Source: Caulobacter sp. NIBR1757 (GTDB lineage Bacteria > Pseudomonadota > Alphaproteobacteria > Caulobacterales > Caulobacteraceae). From it: DNA of 64,000 nucleotides. The notes under the pieces were generated by a model. The model was not told the origin of the DNA. It saw nothing but the letters and a program-made list of their open reading frames with translations, and searched no databases. The stretch is taken from assembly GCF_027912495.1 (NCBI RefSeq), contig NZ_CP115463.1, positions 3,484,501 through 3,548,500 on the forward strand, given 5' to 3'. Every line of letters begins with the position of its first letter. Positions within the stretch are counted from its first letter, which is position 1. Position numbers and translations under genes: made by a program. Positions 18,309 to 27,441 of the stretch are shown in pieces.

Positions 18309-18953
18309 ATGAGTGGCGCCTTTCAATACCGACCCCGATTTGTCGACATCCGTGTCCGTCCGCCCAAGGAGGGCGAGAAGGAAGCGGAGACCGACGTCAA
18401 CGCCCTCAAGCCGGGCGAGCGGGCCTGTGATCACGCCGGCTGCCGCACCGCCGCCACCGCCCGCGCCCCGAAATCGCGCCAGATGATGGACCAGCACTAC
18501 TGGTTCTGTCAGCCGCACGCGGCCGAGTACAACAAGCAGTGGAACTTCTTCGCCGGCATGAGCGACGAGCAGGTCGCCGAGGTTCAGGCCTCGCGCCTGA
18601 CCGGCGAGCGCCCGACCTGGTCGATGAAGGCGTCCAACCGCAGCCGCGAGGCCCAAGCCGGGACCCGCGATCCCGGCGCCTTCGTCGATCCCTTCAGCCT
18701 GTTCGGCAGCGGCACATCACAGGTGCAGGCCAAGCCCCGCGCCGACGGCCGGCTGCTGGGCAAGATGGAACGCGGCGCGCTTGCCGACCTCGACCTCGAC
18801 GACACCGCCGAGCCCAAGGACATCAAGAAGCGCTACCACGAGCTGCTCAAACGCTGTCACCCCGACAGCAACGGCGGCGACCGCTCGGCCGAACACAAGC
18901 TGCAGCGGGTGATCCAGGCGTGGAAGACCCTGAAGAAGGCGAAGCTGGCTTAG
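18309..18953 (+). CDS. DnaJ-domain (J-domain) protein
   Basis: A 214-residue protein with its J domain at the C-terminus (about residues 150-214). The diagnostic HPD motif is in KRCHPDSNGGDRSAEHKLQR, followed by the helix QRVIQAWKTLKK. The N-terminal part contains a small cysteine/histidine cluster (ERACDHAGCRT and the WFCQPHAAEYN segment) that could bind zinc. J proteins stimulate the ATPase of DnaK-type Hsp70s; this one lacks the G/F and zinc-finger regions of true DnaJ. It is followed by a long inverted repeat and a convergent PAP2 gene. Confidence 0.9.
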   Translation: MSGAFQYRPRFVDIRVRPPKEGEKEAETDVNALKPGERACDHAGCRTAATARAPKSRQMMDQHYWFCQPHAAEYNKQWNFFAGMSDEQVAEVQASRLTGERPTWSMKASNRSREAQAGTRDPGAFVDPFSLFGSGTSQVQAKPRADGRLLGKMERGALADLDLDDTAEPKDIKKRYHELLKRCHPDSNGGDRSAEHKLQRVIQAWKTLKKAKLA

Positions 18954-18967
18954 GGGCCGGTCCCTGG

Positions 18968-19128
18968 TTCCTCCCCCTTCGGGGGAGGGGGACCATTGCG
19001 CGGCAATGGTGGAGGGGGTCCCCACCGGCGACAGCGGCAGCGTCCCGCGGATTTACCCGCCGACCTGGGCGGCGACCCCCTCCGTCAGCGGCTGCGCCGC
19101 TGCCACCTCCCCCGAGGGGGGAGGAACA
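18968..19128. repeat. long imperfect inverted repeat (CCTCCCCC family), copy 1
   Basis: About 160 bases begin TTCCTCCCCCTTCGGGGGAG and end with the near complement CCTCCCCCGAGGGGGGAGGA. Internal paired parts include TGGTGGAGGGGGTCCCC and GGCGACCCCCTCCG. It fills the gap between the dnaJ-like gene and the convergent PAP2 gene. It closely resembles 42372-42522. Confidence 0.85.
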
Positions 19129-19136
19129 ACGCACCC

Positions 19137-19889
19137 CTACCCCTGCGGCCGCTCCTCCACATCCTTCAGCCACCACTTCTCGACCGCCCACGCCGCCAGC
19201 CAGCAGGCCATCGCCCAGGCCGCCCCGACGCACCAGCCGGCCAGCACGTCGCTCGGCCAATGCACCCCCAGGAACACCCGGCTGACCCCGACCAGCACGG
19301 TCAGCACCAGCCCCATGACGATGCCGAACACCTTCACCCGCGTGCGATTGGCGAACCGGGCCATCAGCGCCCCGAAGGTCAGGTAGATCACCGCCGACAT
19401 CATCGCGTGACCGCTGGGAAAGCTGGTGTGGATGGCCTCGACCAGCCGCCAGGACTCCTCGGGCCGCTCGCGCCCGAACACCCCTTTCAGCGTCTGGCCC
19501 AGCGCCGTGCCGCCCATCGCCGCGACCAGCAGCACCAGCGCCTCGCGCCAGCGCCGCAGGCTGAGCAGGAAGCCGACGACCAGCAGCACGAACAGGGTCA
19601 GCACCGTCCAGCCGCCCAGCGCCGTGATGTCGCCCACCGCCTCGCGCAGCCAGCGGCCGCCGATCGGCGTGGTCGGATCGCCGTGCACCCGGAACATCAG
19701 CAGGATCGTCTGGTCGATCGTCTGGGTCTCGCCCTCGACCACCTCGTCGGCAATGCTGAGAAAGGCCAGCACGCCCAGGCCGAGCCCGAACAGGGCGATG
19801 ACCGCGCCCAGTTCCGAGCGCGCCGCCCGCACCATCCGCAGCGTCAACCCCGGCCAATGCGCCGGCTGCAACAATTCCTTACGGTTCAT
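19137..19889 (-). CDS. PAP2-family phosphatase (membrane)
   Basis: A 250-residue integral membrane protein with about six helices and the three-part lipid phosphatase signature: [19 protein letters not shown] and [17 protein letters not shown], the last holding the catalytic histidine. Family members dephosphorylate phosphatidate, undecaprenyl pyrophosphate or PG-phosphate at the outer face of the inner membrane; the substrate cannot be told from sequence. I start at [12 protein letters not shown] (19889); an upstream ATG would add seven residues. It is divergent from cobS. Confidence 0.88.
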   Translation of the reverse strand: MNRKELLQPAHWPGLTLRMVRAARSELGAVIALFGLGLGVLAFLSIADEVVEGETQTIDQTILLMFRVHGDPTTPIGGRWLREAVGDITALGGWTVLTLFVLLVVGFLLSLRRWREALVLLVAAMGGTALGQTLKGVFGRERPEESWRLVEAIHTSFPSGHAMMSAVIYLTFGALMARFANRTRVKVFGIVMGLVLTVLVGVSRVFLGVHWPSDVLAGWCVGAAWAMACWLAAWAVEKWWLKDVEERPQG

Positions 19890-19951
19890 GCTTGGAATCC
19901 CGTCGAACATCTGTTTGCCGAACGCGCCAAACGCGGTATCGAACCATCGAC

Positions 19952-20962
19952 ATGGCCGACCTTATCGACAACCCCACCGCCGCCGATCCCCTGCTGAGCC
20001 TGGTTCCGGACAAGCAGGTTTCCGTCCGTGACGTCTTCGGCGTCGATAGCGACATGAAGGTGCCCGCCTTCAGCCATCGCGACAGCCACGTGCCGGACAT
20101 CGACGAGGCCTACAAGTTCGATCCGATGACCACCCTGGCCATCGTCGCGGGCCTGGCCTACGACCGCCGCGTCATGGTCCAGGGCTATCACGGCACCGGC
20201 AAGTCGACCCACATCGAACAGGTCGCCGCCCGCCTCAACTGGCCGCTGGTCCGGGTCAACCTCGACAGCCACGTCAGCCGCATCGATCTCGTCGGCAAGG
20301 ACGCCATCGTCCTGAAGGACGGCAAGCAGATCACCGAATTCCGCGAAGGCATCCTGCCCTGGTGCCTGCAGCGCCCGATGGCGCTGGTCTTCGACGAATA
20401 CGACGCCGGCCGCCCGGACGTGATGTTCGTCATCCAGCGGGTGCTGGAAGCCGGCGGCAAGCTGACCCTGCTCGACCAGAACAAGGTCATTCGCGCCAAC
20501 CCCTACTTCCGCCTGTTCTCGACGACCAACACCATTGGTCTGGGCGACACCACGGGCCTCTACCACGGCACCCAGCAGATCAATCAGGGTCAGATGGACC
20601 GCTGGTCGATCGTCACCACGCTCAACTACCTCGACCACGACGTCGAGGCCGAGATCGTGCTGGCCAAGAACCCCTCCTACGCCAATGCCGAAGGCCGCCG
20701 CACCCTGGCCGCCATGGTCCGCGTCGCCGACATGACCCGCAACGCCTTCATGAACGGCGACATCTCGACCGTCATGAGCCCCCGCACCGTCATCACCTGG
20801 GCCCAGAACGCCGAGATCTTCGGCGGCGACATCGGCCTGGCCTTCCGGATGACCTTCCTCAACAAGTGCGACGAGCTGGAACGGCCGACGGTGGCGGAGT
20901 TCTACCAGCGGGCGTTCGGCGAGGATCTGCCGGAGAGTGCGGCGCGGGTGAAGGTGGCGTAG
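19952..20962 (+). CDS. cobS: aerobic cobaltochelatase subunit CobS
   Basis: A 336-residue AAA+ ATPase of the MoxR/CobS type. With CobT and CobN it inserts Co2+ into hydrogenobyrinate a,c-diamide in aerobic cobalamin synthesis. Walker A is GYHGTGKST (residues 78-86), Walker B is [14 protein letters not shown], and sensor 1 is [10 protein letters not shown]. The start [10 protein letters not shown] (19952) gives the normal length. Its usual partner cobT, often directly downstream in alphaproteobacteria, is absent; the next gene is an AT-richer SEFIR/TIR-type gene on the opposite strand. Confidence 0.93.
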   Translation: MADLIDNPTAADPLLSLVPDKQVSVRDVFGVDSDMKVPAFSHRDSHVPDIDEAYKFDPMTTLAIVAGLAYDRRVMVQGYHGTGKSTHIEQVAARLNWPLVRVNLDSHVSRIDLVGKDAIVLKDGKQITEFREGILPWCLQRPMALVFDEYDAGRPDVMFVIQRVLEAGGKLTLLDQNKVIRANPYFRLFSTTNTIGLGDTTGLYHGTQQINQGQMDRWSIVTTLNYLDHDVEAEIVLAKNPSYANAEGRRTLAAMVRVADMTRNAFMNGDISTVMSPRTVITWAQNAEIFGGDIGLAFRMTFLNKCDELERPTVAEFYQRAFGEDLPESAARVKVA

Positions 20963-21001
20963 GGGCTCTTAGCTAAGCAAAGATAGCTTGGCGAAGACGG
21001 A

Positions 21002-22432
21002 TTACGGTCGGGCGCCGATGTGTTCCGCATTTGTGAGCACGGCGAGAGAAATTCCAAACTCTCCCGACCGGAATCTTTGACGGTCGTTGCCAATCGCGAC
21101 GAGTTTGTCTTTCAAGTTCGCGACGGCGCCAACGCCAAAGATTGGCAGGATAGAAGTGGCGAATCTCATCGATTCCGCCCTAGCAAAAATTTCAAACGGT
21201 CGAAATCTACGCTCGGCCCAAACACTCGTTACTGGATACCAACTCGACCTACCAGATTCGTCATTTATACTACTTTTAATATACAATAGAAAATCCGCCT
21301 CCATGGCACGATCGAATGATATGTTATGCGCCGAGTAGTGCTCTTTCATAAGATCGGCCTGAACGCTCATTCTTCTCAGACCAAGTCGTTGATTTCTGTA
21401 TTCGTTCAACGACGCCAGATAATTTCGAAATCCTTCGTAGCCCTCGATACGCCCCTCCGACGATGGACCGATATTTAACATGAACGGATAATTTACTATA
21501 GCCTCAGTCAGATCAAATCTGCCCTCTTGAACAGACACGGCGACAACGGACACTAAAAGAAGATGCGCGTTAAATTTGAAGGCATCGTAATCGGCTGTCC
21601 GCCAAGAAGTGACTTCTGGAGCAGGGTACATAAACCGCCCAATTCGCTCCAGCAGAGCTACCACCTCAAGAAAATTTTCTTTTTGTGGAGACCTCGCGGC
21701 AGCGATCGCAAGTTCCTCAATCTGCCTGATATATGGAGTCGCTGCCTGTATGGCCTCCACTATCAAATCGTCGATTTCCACTCCCGGCCGTTGAACAATC
21801 GCCAGCTTCGCGTATTCGCGGACAAAAACATCAGCGTAATCCCGAACGGCTGATAGAGCTGTACTTGCACCGGAACGCAACAAATTTTCCGCACGTCGAA
21901 ACGCTGATTCTGTTTCGAGCTTTACGCTGTTCTCATCCAGATAATGCGGTGGCGCTCCGATTTCGGGCTTCACATGTACCGGCTTACCGACTATCCATCG
22001 AAGCAATTTATCATATTCATCTTCAAATCGTGTGTCTGAAGACAGGTCAAAATATATTCTTCCGCGATAATAAACGGGAAGATATGGCTTTCCGGCTTCG
22101 TCAAGTTCCGAAACTACGGCAACATATTTGTCTTGCATCGACTTGCCGTACAGCTCCGGTGAAATAATTTGAGCCTCAGTTCCGACGCCGCCCTCGCGAT
22201 TATCAGCCTTCTGCGAGTATTTATGGTCACAAATCATGATGACCTTGGTGACACCCTCGTCTGTCACCATCTGCTCCATGAATTTTACGGAGTCGTGACC
22301 CGGCTTTAAGTCCCACTTATCCATAATAATGTCGACGCCGTCCTGCCGGAGGCGGGTCGCCAGCTGAAGCACCCAATCTTCGTGCACAGGAGATGTCCAT
22401 GCGTACGATATGAAGGCTTTCACAGGCTCCAT
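21002..22432 (-). CDS. SEFIR/TIR-domain protein, candidate NAD-consuming defence effector
   Basis: A 476-residue protein, visibly richer in A+T than its neighbours, which suggests transfer. Residues 1 to about 150 read as a SEFIR/TIR fold: box 1 KAFISYAWTSPVHEDWVLQL, then VDIIMDKWDLKPGHDSVKFM with a glutamate next, then KVIMICDHKYSQKA and GGVGTEAQIISPELYG. Bacterial SEFIR and TIR proteins can act in abortive anti-phage defence by cleaving NAD+, but catalysis here is not shown. Residues from about 170 to the end are helical and unrecognised; they may sense or oligomerise. GAGGATAAG precedes the ATG. It is convergent to cobS with 39 bases between them. No second defence gene is obvious beside it, so it may work alone. 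Confidence 0.75.
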   Translation of the reverse strand: MEPVKAFISYAWTSPVHEDWVLQLATRLRQDGVDIIMDKWDLKPGHDSVKFMEQMVTDEGVTKVIMICDHKYSQKADNREGGVGTEAQIISPELYGKSMQDKYVAVVSELDEAGKPYLPVYYRGRIYFDLSSDTRFEDEYDKLLRWIVGKPVHVKPEIGAPPHYLDENSVKLETESAFRRAENLLRSGASTALSAVRDYADVFVREYAKLAIVQRPGVEIDDLIVEAIQAATPYIRQIEELAIAAARSPQKENFLEVVALLERIGRFMYPAPEVTSWRTADYDAFKFNAHLLLVSVVAVSVQEGRFDLTEAIVNYPFMLNIGPSSEGRIEGYEGFRNYLASLNEYRNQRLGLRRMSVQADLMKEHYSAHNISFDRAMEADFLLYIKSSINDESGRSSWYPVTSVWAERRFRPFEIFARAESMRFATSILPIFGVGAVANLKDKLVAIGNDRQRFRSGEFGISLAVLTNAEHIGARP

Positions 22433-22639
22433 CTTATCCTCATTCGTTACCGCGACGTCGCTGGTAGGACTAGCTAGACATGAGCTGCGGCTAGTGCAAG
22501 TTCGGGTTGAGATCTATCGACGGGTTGTGGAGCGGGGTTGTGGAGCGACGGAAGTAGGGACACACACCTATATCCCGCCGAGCTGAGATAGATCACGCCA
22601 CCCTCGGCCTGATCCCCGCCAGCGCGCGTCACCGCCCTG

Positions 22640-23095
22640 TCAGCTCGTAACCTCAAACGTATCCGTCCACCCAAACCCGTTCCCATAATCCAGAACCGAC
22701 ACCACCGTCGGGTCCAGCCTGAAGAGGGCCATCGGGCCGGCGGTCTCCGGCAGGACGTAGTCTGTCATCCCCGGGAACTTGGCCATCATCAGCTGGCCGA
22801 TGTGGGTAACCTCCTCGGGCGCGGTCACGGGGGTGGCGCGGGCCGCCATGGACAGGCCCCGGATGGTCGACCACTCCCCATAGGGCAGGGTGACGGTCGC
22901 CGAGACGCGCGGGTCGGCCGCCAGGTTGCGGGCCTTCTGCGAGCCGGCCCCGGTGCCGAAATAGACGGTCAGGCCATCGCTCGCATAGCTGACGACGGTG
23001 GCCTGTGGCCAGCCGTCGGGGCGCAGGGTGGCGAGACTGATATCCAGGCCGGCGGCCAGGATATCGACGACCGACTGACGCTGTTCAGGACGCAT
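22640..23095 (-). CDS. pyridoxamine 5'-phosphate oxidase-family (FMN split-barrel) protein
   Basis: A 151-residue flavin split-barrel protein. Characteristic segments are LDISLATLRPDGWPQATVVSY, TVYFGTGAGSQKARNLAADP and RVSATVTLPYGEWSTIRGLS. Small proteins of this group bind FMN or F420 and reduce or sense small molecules; few are true PNP oxidases. No neighbour suggests a substrate. It ends about 200 bases from the SEFIR gene's start, both on the minus strand, but the gap argues against a shared operon. Confidence 0.8.
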   Translation of the reverse strand: MRPEQRQSVVDILAAGLDISLATLRPDGWPQATVVSYASDGLTVYFGTGAGSQKARNLAADPRVSATVTLPYGEWSTIRGLSMAARATPVTAPEEVTHIGQLMMAKFPGMTDYVLPETAGPMALFRLDPTVVSVLDYGNGFGWTDTFEVTS

Positions 23096-23204
23096 CGGAC
23101 TTCCTCCTTGGGCTGGAGAAAGGCTAGCCGCGACCGCCCGGGCCGGCCTTGATCTGGCTCAAGATCGCACACGGCCCGACTGGCTCATCCAGCCCGTCGA
23201 TGCT

Positions 23205-23230
23205 ATCTTCCTTGCCTCCTCGAGGAAGAT
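23205..23230. promoter_or_regulatory. inverted repeat over the vapB ribosome binding site
   Basis: ATCTTCC (23205-23211) and GGAAGAT (23224-23230) form a perfect inverted repeat with a 12-base spacer, five bases upstream of the vapB ATG, and overlap its GAGGAAG ribosome binding site. VapBC pairs usually repress themselves through such an operator. Confidence 0.5.
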
Positions 23231-23234
23231 CACG

Positions 23235-23489
23235 ATGGCCATCAACATCAAGGACCCGGCCACGGAAGGCGTCGTCCGGGAACTGGCGACAGCGACGGGC
23301 GCCACCATCACCGACGCCATTCGCGCCGCCGCCCAGGCCGCGCTGGACGCCGTGAAGGCCGAACGGCAAGCCGACCGCGCCGAGCGGCTCAGCGCGGTCC
23401 AGGCCCTGATGGCCGACGTCGCCGGAATGCCGGTCGCCGACCCCCGGCCCATCGCGGTGATCCGCAAGGAGCTGTCGGGCGGCCTGTGA
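23235..23489 (+). CDS. vapB: VapB-type antitoxin (Rv0623/PSK family)
   Basis: An 84-residue antitoxin. The N-terminal ribbon-helix-helix part (MAINIKDPATEGVVRELATA with GATITDAIRAAAQAAL) is typical of Rv0623-type VapB and would bind the operator as a dimer. The charged C-terminal half (about residues 40-84) should wrap the toxin. The stop overlaps the GTG start of the toxin gene in GTGA, so antitoxin and toxin are translationally coupled. Confidence 0.88.
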   Translation: MAINIKDPATEGVVRELATATGATITDAIRAAAQAALDAVKAERQADRAERLSAVQALMADVAGMPVADPRPIAVIRKELSGGL

Positions 23490-23887
23490 CCATCGTCGTC
23501 GACAGCTCGGCCCTGATCGCCATCCTGTTTTCCGAGCCGGAAGGGGCGGCCTTCGCGCGCCTCCTTATCGACGCCGACGAGGTGGCGGTTTCGGCCGTGA
23601 CCCTCCACGAGACCCGGCTGGTCTATGCCAAGCGCCTTGTTTCCGCCGACCAGACAAAGCTCGACGAGCTTCTGAGCCTCTTTCGCGCCAGCATCCGGCC
23701 GTTCGATGAGGAACAGTCCGACATTGCCTTCAAGGCCTTCACCCGCTTCGGCCAGGGCCGCTATGGCCTGAACCTCTGCGACTGCGCCTCCTACGCCCTG
23801 GCCAGGTCCCTCGGCGCGTCCCTGCTCTTCAAGGGCCAGGACTTTGCCCGCACCGACATTGCGCCGGCCGCCGACCGCCATGTGTAA
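23486..23887 (+). CDS. vapC: VapC-type PIN-domain toxin
   Basis: A 133-residue PIN-domain ribonuclease. Acidic residues in the usual places are D6 (VVDSSALIAIL), E in VTLHETRLVY, D in LNLCDCASYALA and the late D of FKGQDFARTDI, expected to hold Mg2+ and cut tRNA or rRNA. The GTG start at 23486 overlaps the antitoxin stop. The 3' end overlaps the next gene by eight bases, an unusual link between a toxin and a YedK-type protein. Confidence 0.9.
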   Translation: MTIVVDSSALIAILFSEPEGAAFARLLIDADEVAVSAVTLHETRLVYAKRLVSADQTKLDELLSLFRASIRPFDEEQSDIAFKAFTRFGQGRYGLNLCDCASYALARSLGASLLFKGQDFARTDIAPAADRHV

Positions 23888-24479
23888 CAACTACGCCAAC
23901 CACATCCCCATCGACGAGATCTTCGAGATCTTCAGCGAGAGCCGCTTCCCGCTGCGCTTCCCCTCCGGCCCACCCAACCTCGAGCCCAACGACGACATCC
24001 GCCCGACCGACGCCGCGCCGGTGATCCTGCCCCAGGGCGACCACGCCACCCTGGTCCGCCTCAAATGGGGTCTCCTGCCCAGCCAGCCCAAGCGGCCGCC
24101 GGTGATCAACATGCGTTCGGAGGGCCGGCGGTTCGAGCAGGGCCGCTGCCTGGTCCCCGCCTCGTCCTTCTTCGAGTTCACCGGCGACAAATACCCCAAG
24201 ACCCGCTGGCGCTTCACCCGCGCCGACGGCGACTGGTTCTGCTTCGCGGGCTACCAGAACGGCCCAAACATTGGGGACGGAGACGACGCCCGCTTCAGCC
24301 TGCTGACCGTCGATCCCGGCCCCGACATCGCCCCGACGCACGACCGCCAGCCTGTCGTCCTGGGCCGCGCCGACTGGGACCGCTGGCTGGCCGGCGAGGC
24401 GGGCCTGCTGAACCCCTCCCCGGCCGGGACCTGGGTGATCGCGGAAGCCCCGCGGCCGGCGAAGGGATCGCTGCTCTAG
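23880..24479 (+). CDS. SOS-response-associated peptidase family protein (YedK/HMCES-like)
   Basis: A 199-residue SRAP-domain protein. The family forms a covalent bond through Cys2 to abasic sites in single-stranded DNA and so protects them. The start is fixed at 23880 because the mature protein must begin Met-Cys (MCNNYANHIP). Other conserved parts are RPTDAAPVIL, LKWGLLPSQ, INMRSEGRRF, the glutamate segment SSFFEFTGD and the active-site histidine in APTHDRQPVVL. It overlaps the end of vapC by eight bases, suggesting a shared transcript. Confidence 0.9.
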   Translation: MCNNYANHIPIDEIFEIFSESRFPLRFPSGPPNLEPNDDIRPTDAAPVILPQGDHATLVRLKWGLLPSQPKRPPVINMRSEGRRFEQGRCLVPASSFFEFTGDKYPKTRWRFTRADGDWFCFAGYQNGPNIGDGDDARFSLLTVDPGPDIAPTHDRQPVVLGRADWDRWLAGEAGLLNPSPAGTWVIAEAPRPAKGSLL

Positions 24480-24489
24480 GCAAGATGAA

Positions 24490-24503
24490 TATGTCTAGAC
24501 ATA
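24490..24503. promoter_or_regulatory. palindrome TATGTCTAGACATA, copy 1
   Basis: A perfect 14-base palindrome 11 bases after the yedK-like stop, within the preceding context TGAATATGTCTAGACATA that is repeated at 40071. The TGTCTAGACA core resembles operators of GntR/HutC-type regulators. It lies between the 3' ends of two convergent genes, which is odd for an operator. The rest of the gap to 24714 holds several GTAGG units and no gene. Confidence 0.45.
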
Positions 24504-24714
24504 GGGATTTCGGGCGGCGTTCCAGCCCTGCCGAACGGATCTGAAACCCGGTGGTTTTCGGGTAGGTCCGGGTGGTCCCCGGGGTAGGAACAGGTAGGCG
24601 AATTGTGGGACTCGCACCGCGCCTGGTGTAGGTTTAAGTCGTTGAAATTAAAACGTATTTCCTCGTCGCCCCGTGCTATACTGGACGCCTTCGACAACAC
24701 CTCGCGCCGAAGCC

Positions 24715-25536
24715 CTAGTTCCGGAACAGCTGCAGGATCAGGTTGGGCTGCTGGTTGGCGATGCTCAGCGCCTGGATGGCCAGCTGCTGCTTGACCTGCA
24801 GGGCCTGGAAGCGGGCGCTTTCCTTGGCGAGGTCGGCGTCGACCAGCCGGCCGATGGAGGCTTCCAGCGTGTCCTGCAGCTTGCTGATGAAGTTGGCGTG
24901 GGTGTCCAGCGCCTTGGACCCGGTGCCCAGCTTGGCCACCGCCCCGTTCACCCCCTTGAGGGCGTTGTCGAGGTTGGTCAGGTCGGCGGCGGTCACCGTC
25001 GTCAGGTCGGCCAGGGTGCCGCTGAGCAGCCCGCCCGTGGTCGACAGGTCGACGTGGTCGACGTTGATGCTGTCTGTCGCCGCCGCGTTGGCCAGGGCGC
25101 GGACGTTGCCCGAGCTGCCCGACGAGATCAGGCTGACGCCGTTGAAGGCGGCGTTGGAGGCGGTCAGGTCGATCTGTTTGCGCAGGGCCACATAGTCGGC
25201 GCTGATCGCGGCCCGGTCGCTGGCGTTGAGCGAGGGGTCGGAGGCCGCCAGCATCTTCTCCTTCATCTGGCTGAGGAGATCGCTGATGGTTTCGCCGCCG
25301 CTGATCGCCACATCGACGATCGACTGGCCCCGCTGCAGCGAGCCGGTCACGGCATTGAGGGATTTCATCTCGGCCCGCTGGCCCTGGGCGATCACCCAGG
25401 TGGCGGGGTCGTCCTTGACCGACGAGATCTTCAGGCCGGTGCTGATGCGGCGGGTCACCTCGGAGAGCTCGCGGTTGACGGCCCCCAGGTTCTGCAGCGC
25501 GATCATCGCGCCGACATTGGTGTTGATACTCAGCAT
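24715..25536 (-). CDS. flagellin (Caulobacter FljK-like alpha-flagellin)
   Basis: A 273-residue flagellin with conserved D0/D1 ends and almost no outer domain. The N-terminal helices read MLSINTNVGAMIALQNLGAV and VTRRISTGLKISSVKDDPAT; the C-terminal ones read LVDADLAKESARFQALQVKQ and LAIQALSIANQQPNLILQLF. Length and sequence fit the short flagellins of Caulobacteraceae, exported by the flagellar type III system and assembled into the filament. It stands alone here without other flagellar genes. I found no clear sigma-54 (GG-N10-GC) promoter in the 70 bases upstream. Confidence 0.93.
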   Translation of the reverse strand: MLSINTNVGAMIALQNLGAVNRELSEVTRRISTGLKISSVKDDPATWVIAQGQRAEMKSLNAVTGSLQRGQSIVDVAISGGETISDLLSQMKEKMLAASDPSLNASDRAAISADYVALRKQIDLTASNAAFNGVSLISSGSSGNVRALANAAATDSINVDHVDLSTTGGLLSGTLADLTTVTAADLTNLDNALKGVNGAVAKLGTGSKALDTHANFISKLQDTLEASIGRLVDADLAKESARFQALQVKQQLAIQALSIANQQPNLILQLFRN

Positions 25537-25608
25537 GGCCGGCCCGTTCTGGAGTCCGCGTGAGCGGAAGGGCCTTTTGCCCCGTCCCGAGGGTTAGCCC
25601 GAAATGGG

Positions 25609-27393
25609 TTAGGGGACTGTGAACGGCCAGAACAGCGAGATGAGCAACGGCGCGACGAGCAGGATGATCACCGACAGCGGCGCCCCCAGCCGGGCGTAGT
25701 CGCCGAACCGGTAGCCGCCCGGCCCCATGACCAGGGTGTTGCACTGGTGGCCGACGGGGGTGAGGAAGTCGCAGCCGGCCCCGACGGCGACGGCCATCAG
25801 GAAGGGGTCGGGGCTGAGGCCCAGCTGCTTGGCCAGGCCCATGCCGATCGGGGCGACGATCAGCACGGTGGCGGCGTTGTTGAGGAAGGGGGTGGCGATC
25901 ATGGCCACGGCCATCATGGCGGTCAGGGTGACCAGCGGCGGCATGCCATGGAAGGCGCCCGACAGGGCGGCGGCGATCAGGTCGGCCCCGCCGCTCCGGG
26001 AGATGCTGTCGCTGACCGGGATCAGGGCGGCGACGAGGATCAGCACCGGGGCGTCGAGGGCGGCGTAGGCCTCGCGCATGCGCAGGGCTCCGACGGCGAC
26101 GACGAGGACGGCGGCGATGAAGAAGCCCGCCGCAACGGGCAGCAGGCCGGTGGCGACGACGACCATGGCGCCGACGAGGATCACGGCCGGGGCGATGGCG
26201 TGGCGGATGCCGCCCAGCCGCACCTCCCGCTCGGCCAGCGGCAGCAGGCCCAGCGCCTTCAGGGCCTCGGGGAGGGATTGCTCGCTGCCCTGCAGGACCA
26301 GGATGTCGCCGCTCTTCAGCCGGGTCGAGGACAGCGGCCCGCGCATCCGGTAGCCGCTGCGGCTGACGCCGATCAGGTTGACGCCATGGGCCTCGTGCAG
26401 GGCGAAGCTCTTGGCGCTTTCCCCGACCAGGTCGCTATTGGCGCCGATCACCGCCTCGACGACGCGGACCTCGTCGGTCGGCTCGGCCAGGGCGACCGGC
26501 CGGTCGGTGAGCGACATCTTCAGCCCGGCCCGGACGATCAGCTCGTTCAGCTCCTGCTCCTCGCCCTCGAGCAGCAGGGTGTCGCCGGCCAGGATCTTGC
26601 GGTTGGGGTGCGGGGCGCTGATCCGTTTGTGGTTGCGCAGGATGGCGACCACCTGGTTGGAGCCGTCGCCGAACTTCCGGATGTCGCCGACGCGGCTGCT
26701 CTTCCAGTCCCATCCGGCCGGCACCTCGACCTCGGTCATGTAGGCGTTGGCGGCCAGGGCGGCGTCGACGCTGATGCTGGCCTTGCGGTCCTTGGGCAGC
26801 AGCCGGTAGGCGAAGGTCAGGTAGAGGATGGCGATGACGGTCAGGATGCCGCCGACCGGGAAGTAGTCGAACATCCCGAACGGCGTGCCGGTCGCCTCGC
26901 CCCGCACCTCGGCGACGATGATGTTGGGCGAGGTGCCGACCAGCACGGCCAGGCCGCCGACCAGGCTGGCGAAGCTCATCGGCATCAGCACCCGGCTGGC
27001 CGGGGTGTTGGTCCGCCTGGCGATCTGCAGGGCGGTCGGCATCATCAGGGCCAGGGCCCCGACGTTCTTGCTGAGCATGGAGAGGATGGCGGTGGCGGTG
27101 GCGAACACCGGCACCTGGCTCTTCTCGGATTTCAGGCGCGGGACCAGCGGGGCCAGGATGGTGTCGACCAGCCCCGACCGCGCCACCGCGGCGCTGAGCA
27201 CCAGGGCGCTGGCGATGATGATGACGATGTCGTTGGAGACCCCGTCGAAGGCGCTCTTGATCGGAATGACGCCGATGGCGATGCCGACCGCCAGGGCCCC
27301 CAGCGCCACGAGGTCATATCGCCATCGCCCCCAGATGAAGACGATCACCGTCAGTCCGACCAGGCCGAACGACAGCGCCTGCTGCAAAGTCAT
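25609..27393 (-). CDS. SLC13-family transporter with two TrkA-C (RCK_C) domains
   Basis: A 594-residue inner-membrane protein. About five or six helices at residues 5-195 (IWGRWRYDLVALGALAVGIA) are followed by two cytosolic TrkA-C/RCK_C domains at about 205-290 and 300-380 (LLLEGEEQELNELIVRAGL, LVLQGSEQSLPEALKALGL), then a second membrane half with SKNVGALALMMP-like and NNAATVLIVAPIGMG helices. The SLC13/ArsB fold moves dicarboxylates, sulfate or other anions with Na+; the substrate is unknown. The RCK domains probably respond to a nucleotide or ion. It is a single gene between flagellin and efflux genes. Confidence 0.87.
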   Translation of the reverse strand: MTLQQALSFGLVGLTVIVFIWGRWRYDLVALGALAVGIAIGVIPIKSAFDGVSNDIVIIIASALVLSAAVARSGLVDTILAPLVPRLKSEKSQVPVFATATAILSMLSKNVGALALMMPTALQIARRTNTPASRVLMPMSFASLVGGLAVLVGTSPNIIVAEVRGEATGTPFGMFDYFPVGGILTVIAILYLTFAYRLLPKDRKASISVDAALAANAYMTEVEVPAGWDWKSSRVGDIRKFGDGSNQVVAILRNHKRISAPHPNRKILAGDTLLLEGEEQELNELIVRAGLKMSLTDRPVALAEPTDEVRVVEAVIGANSDLVGESAKSFALHEAHGVNLIGVSRSGYRMRGPLSSTRLKSGDILVLQGSEQSLPEALKALGLLPLAEREVRLGGIRHAIAPAVILVGAMVVVATGLLPVAAGFFIAAVLVVAVGALRMREAYAALDAPVLILVAALIPVSDSISRSGGADLIAAALSGAFHGMPPLVTLTAMMAVAMIATPFLNNAATVLIVAPIGMGLAKQLGLSPDPFLMAVAVGAGCDFLTPVGHQCNTLVMGPGGYRFGDYARLGAPLSVIILLVAPLLISLFWPFTVP

Positions 27394-27441
27394 GTAAAGC
27401 GCCCCATGGATGCGGGGAACGCGGAGGCGAATGATGCGGTT

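Noticed and set aside
24540..24650. Possible tRNA remnant or phage attachment site, because of GTAGG units and the phrase GTGGGACTCGCACC.
   Set aside because: No cloverleaf with a T-loop GTTCGA could be drawn and no integrase lies beside it.
25537..25608. Sigma-54 promoter expected for the flagellin gene.
   Set aside because: No GG-N10-GC pair with a reasonable TGGCAC/TTGC context was found upstream of the ATG at 25536.
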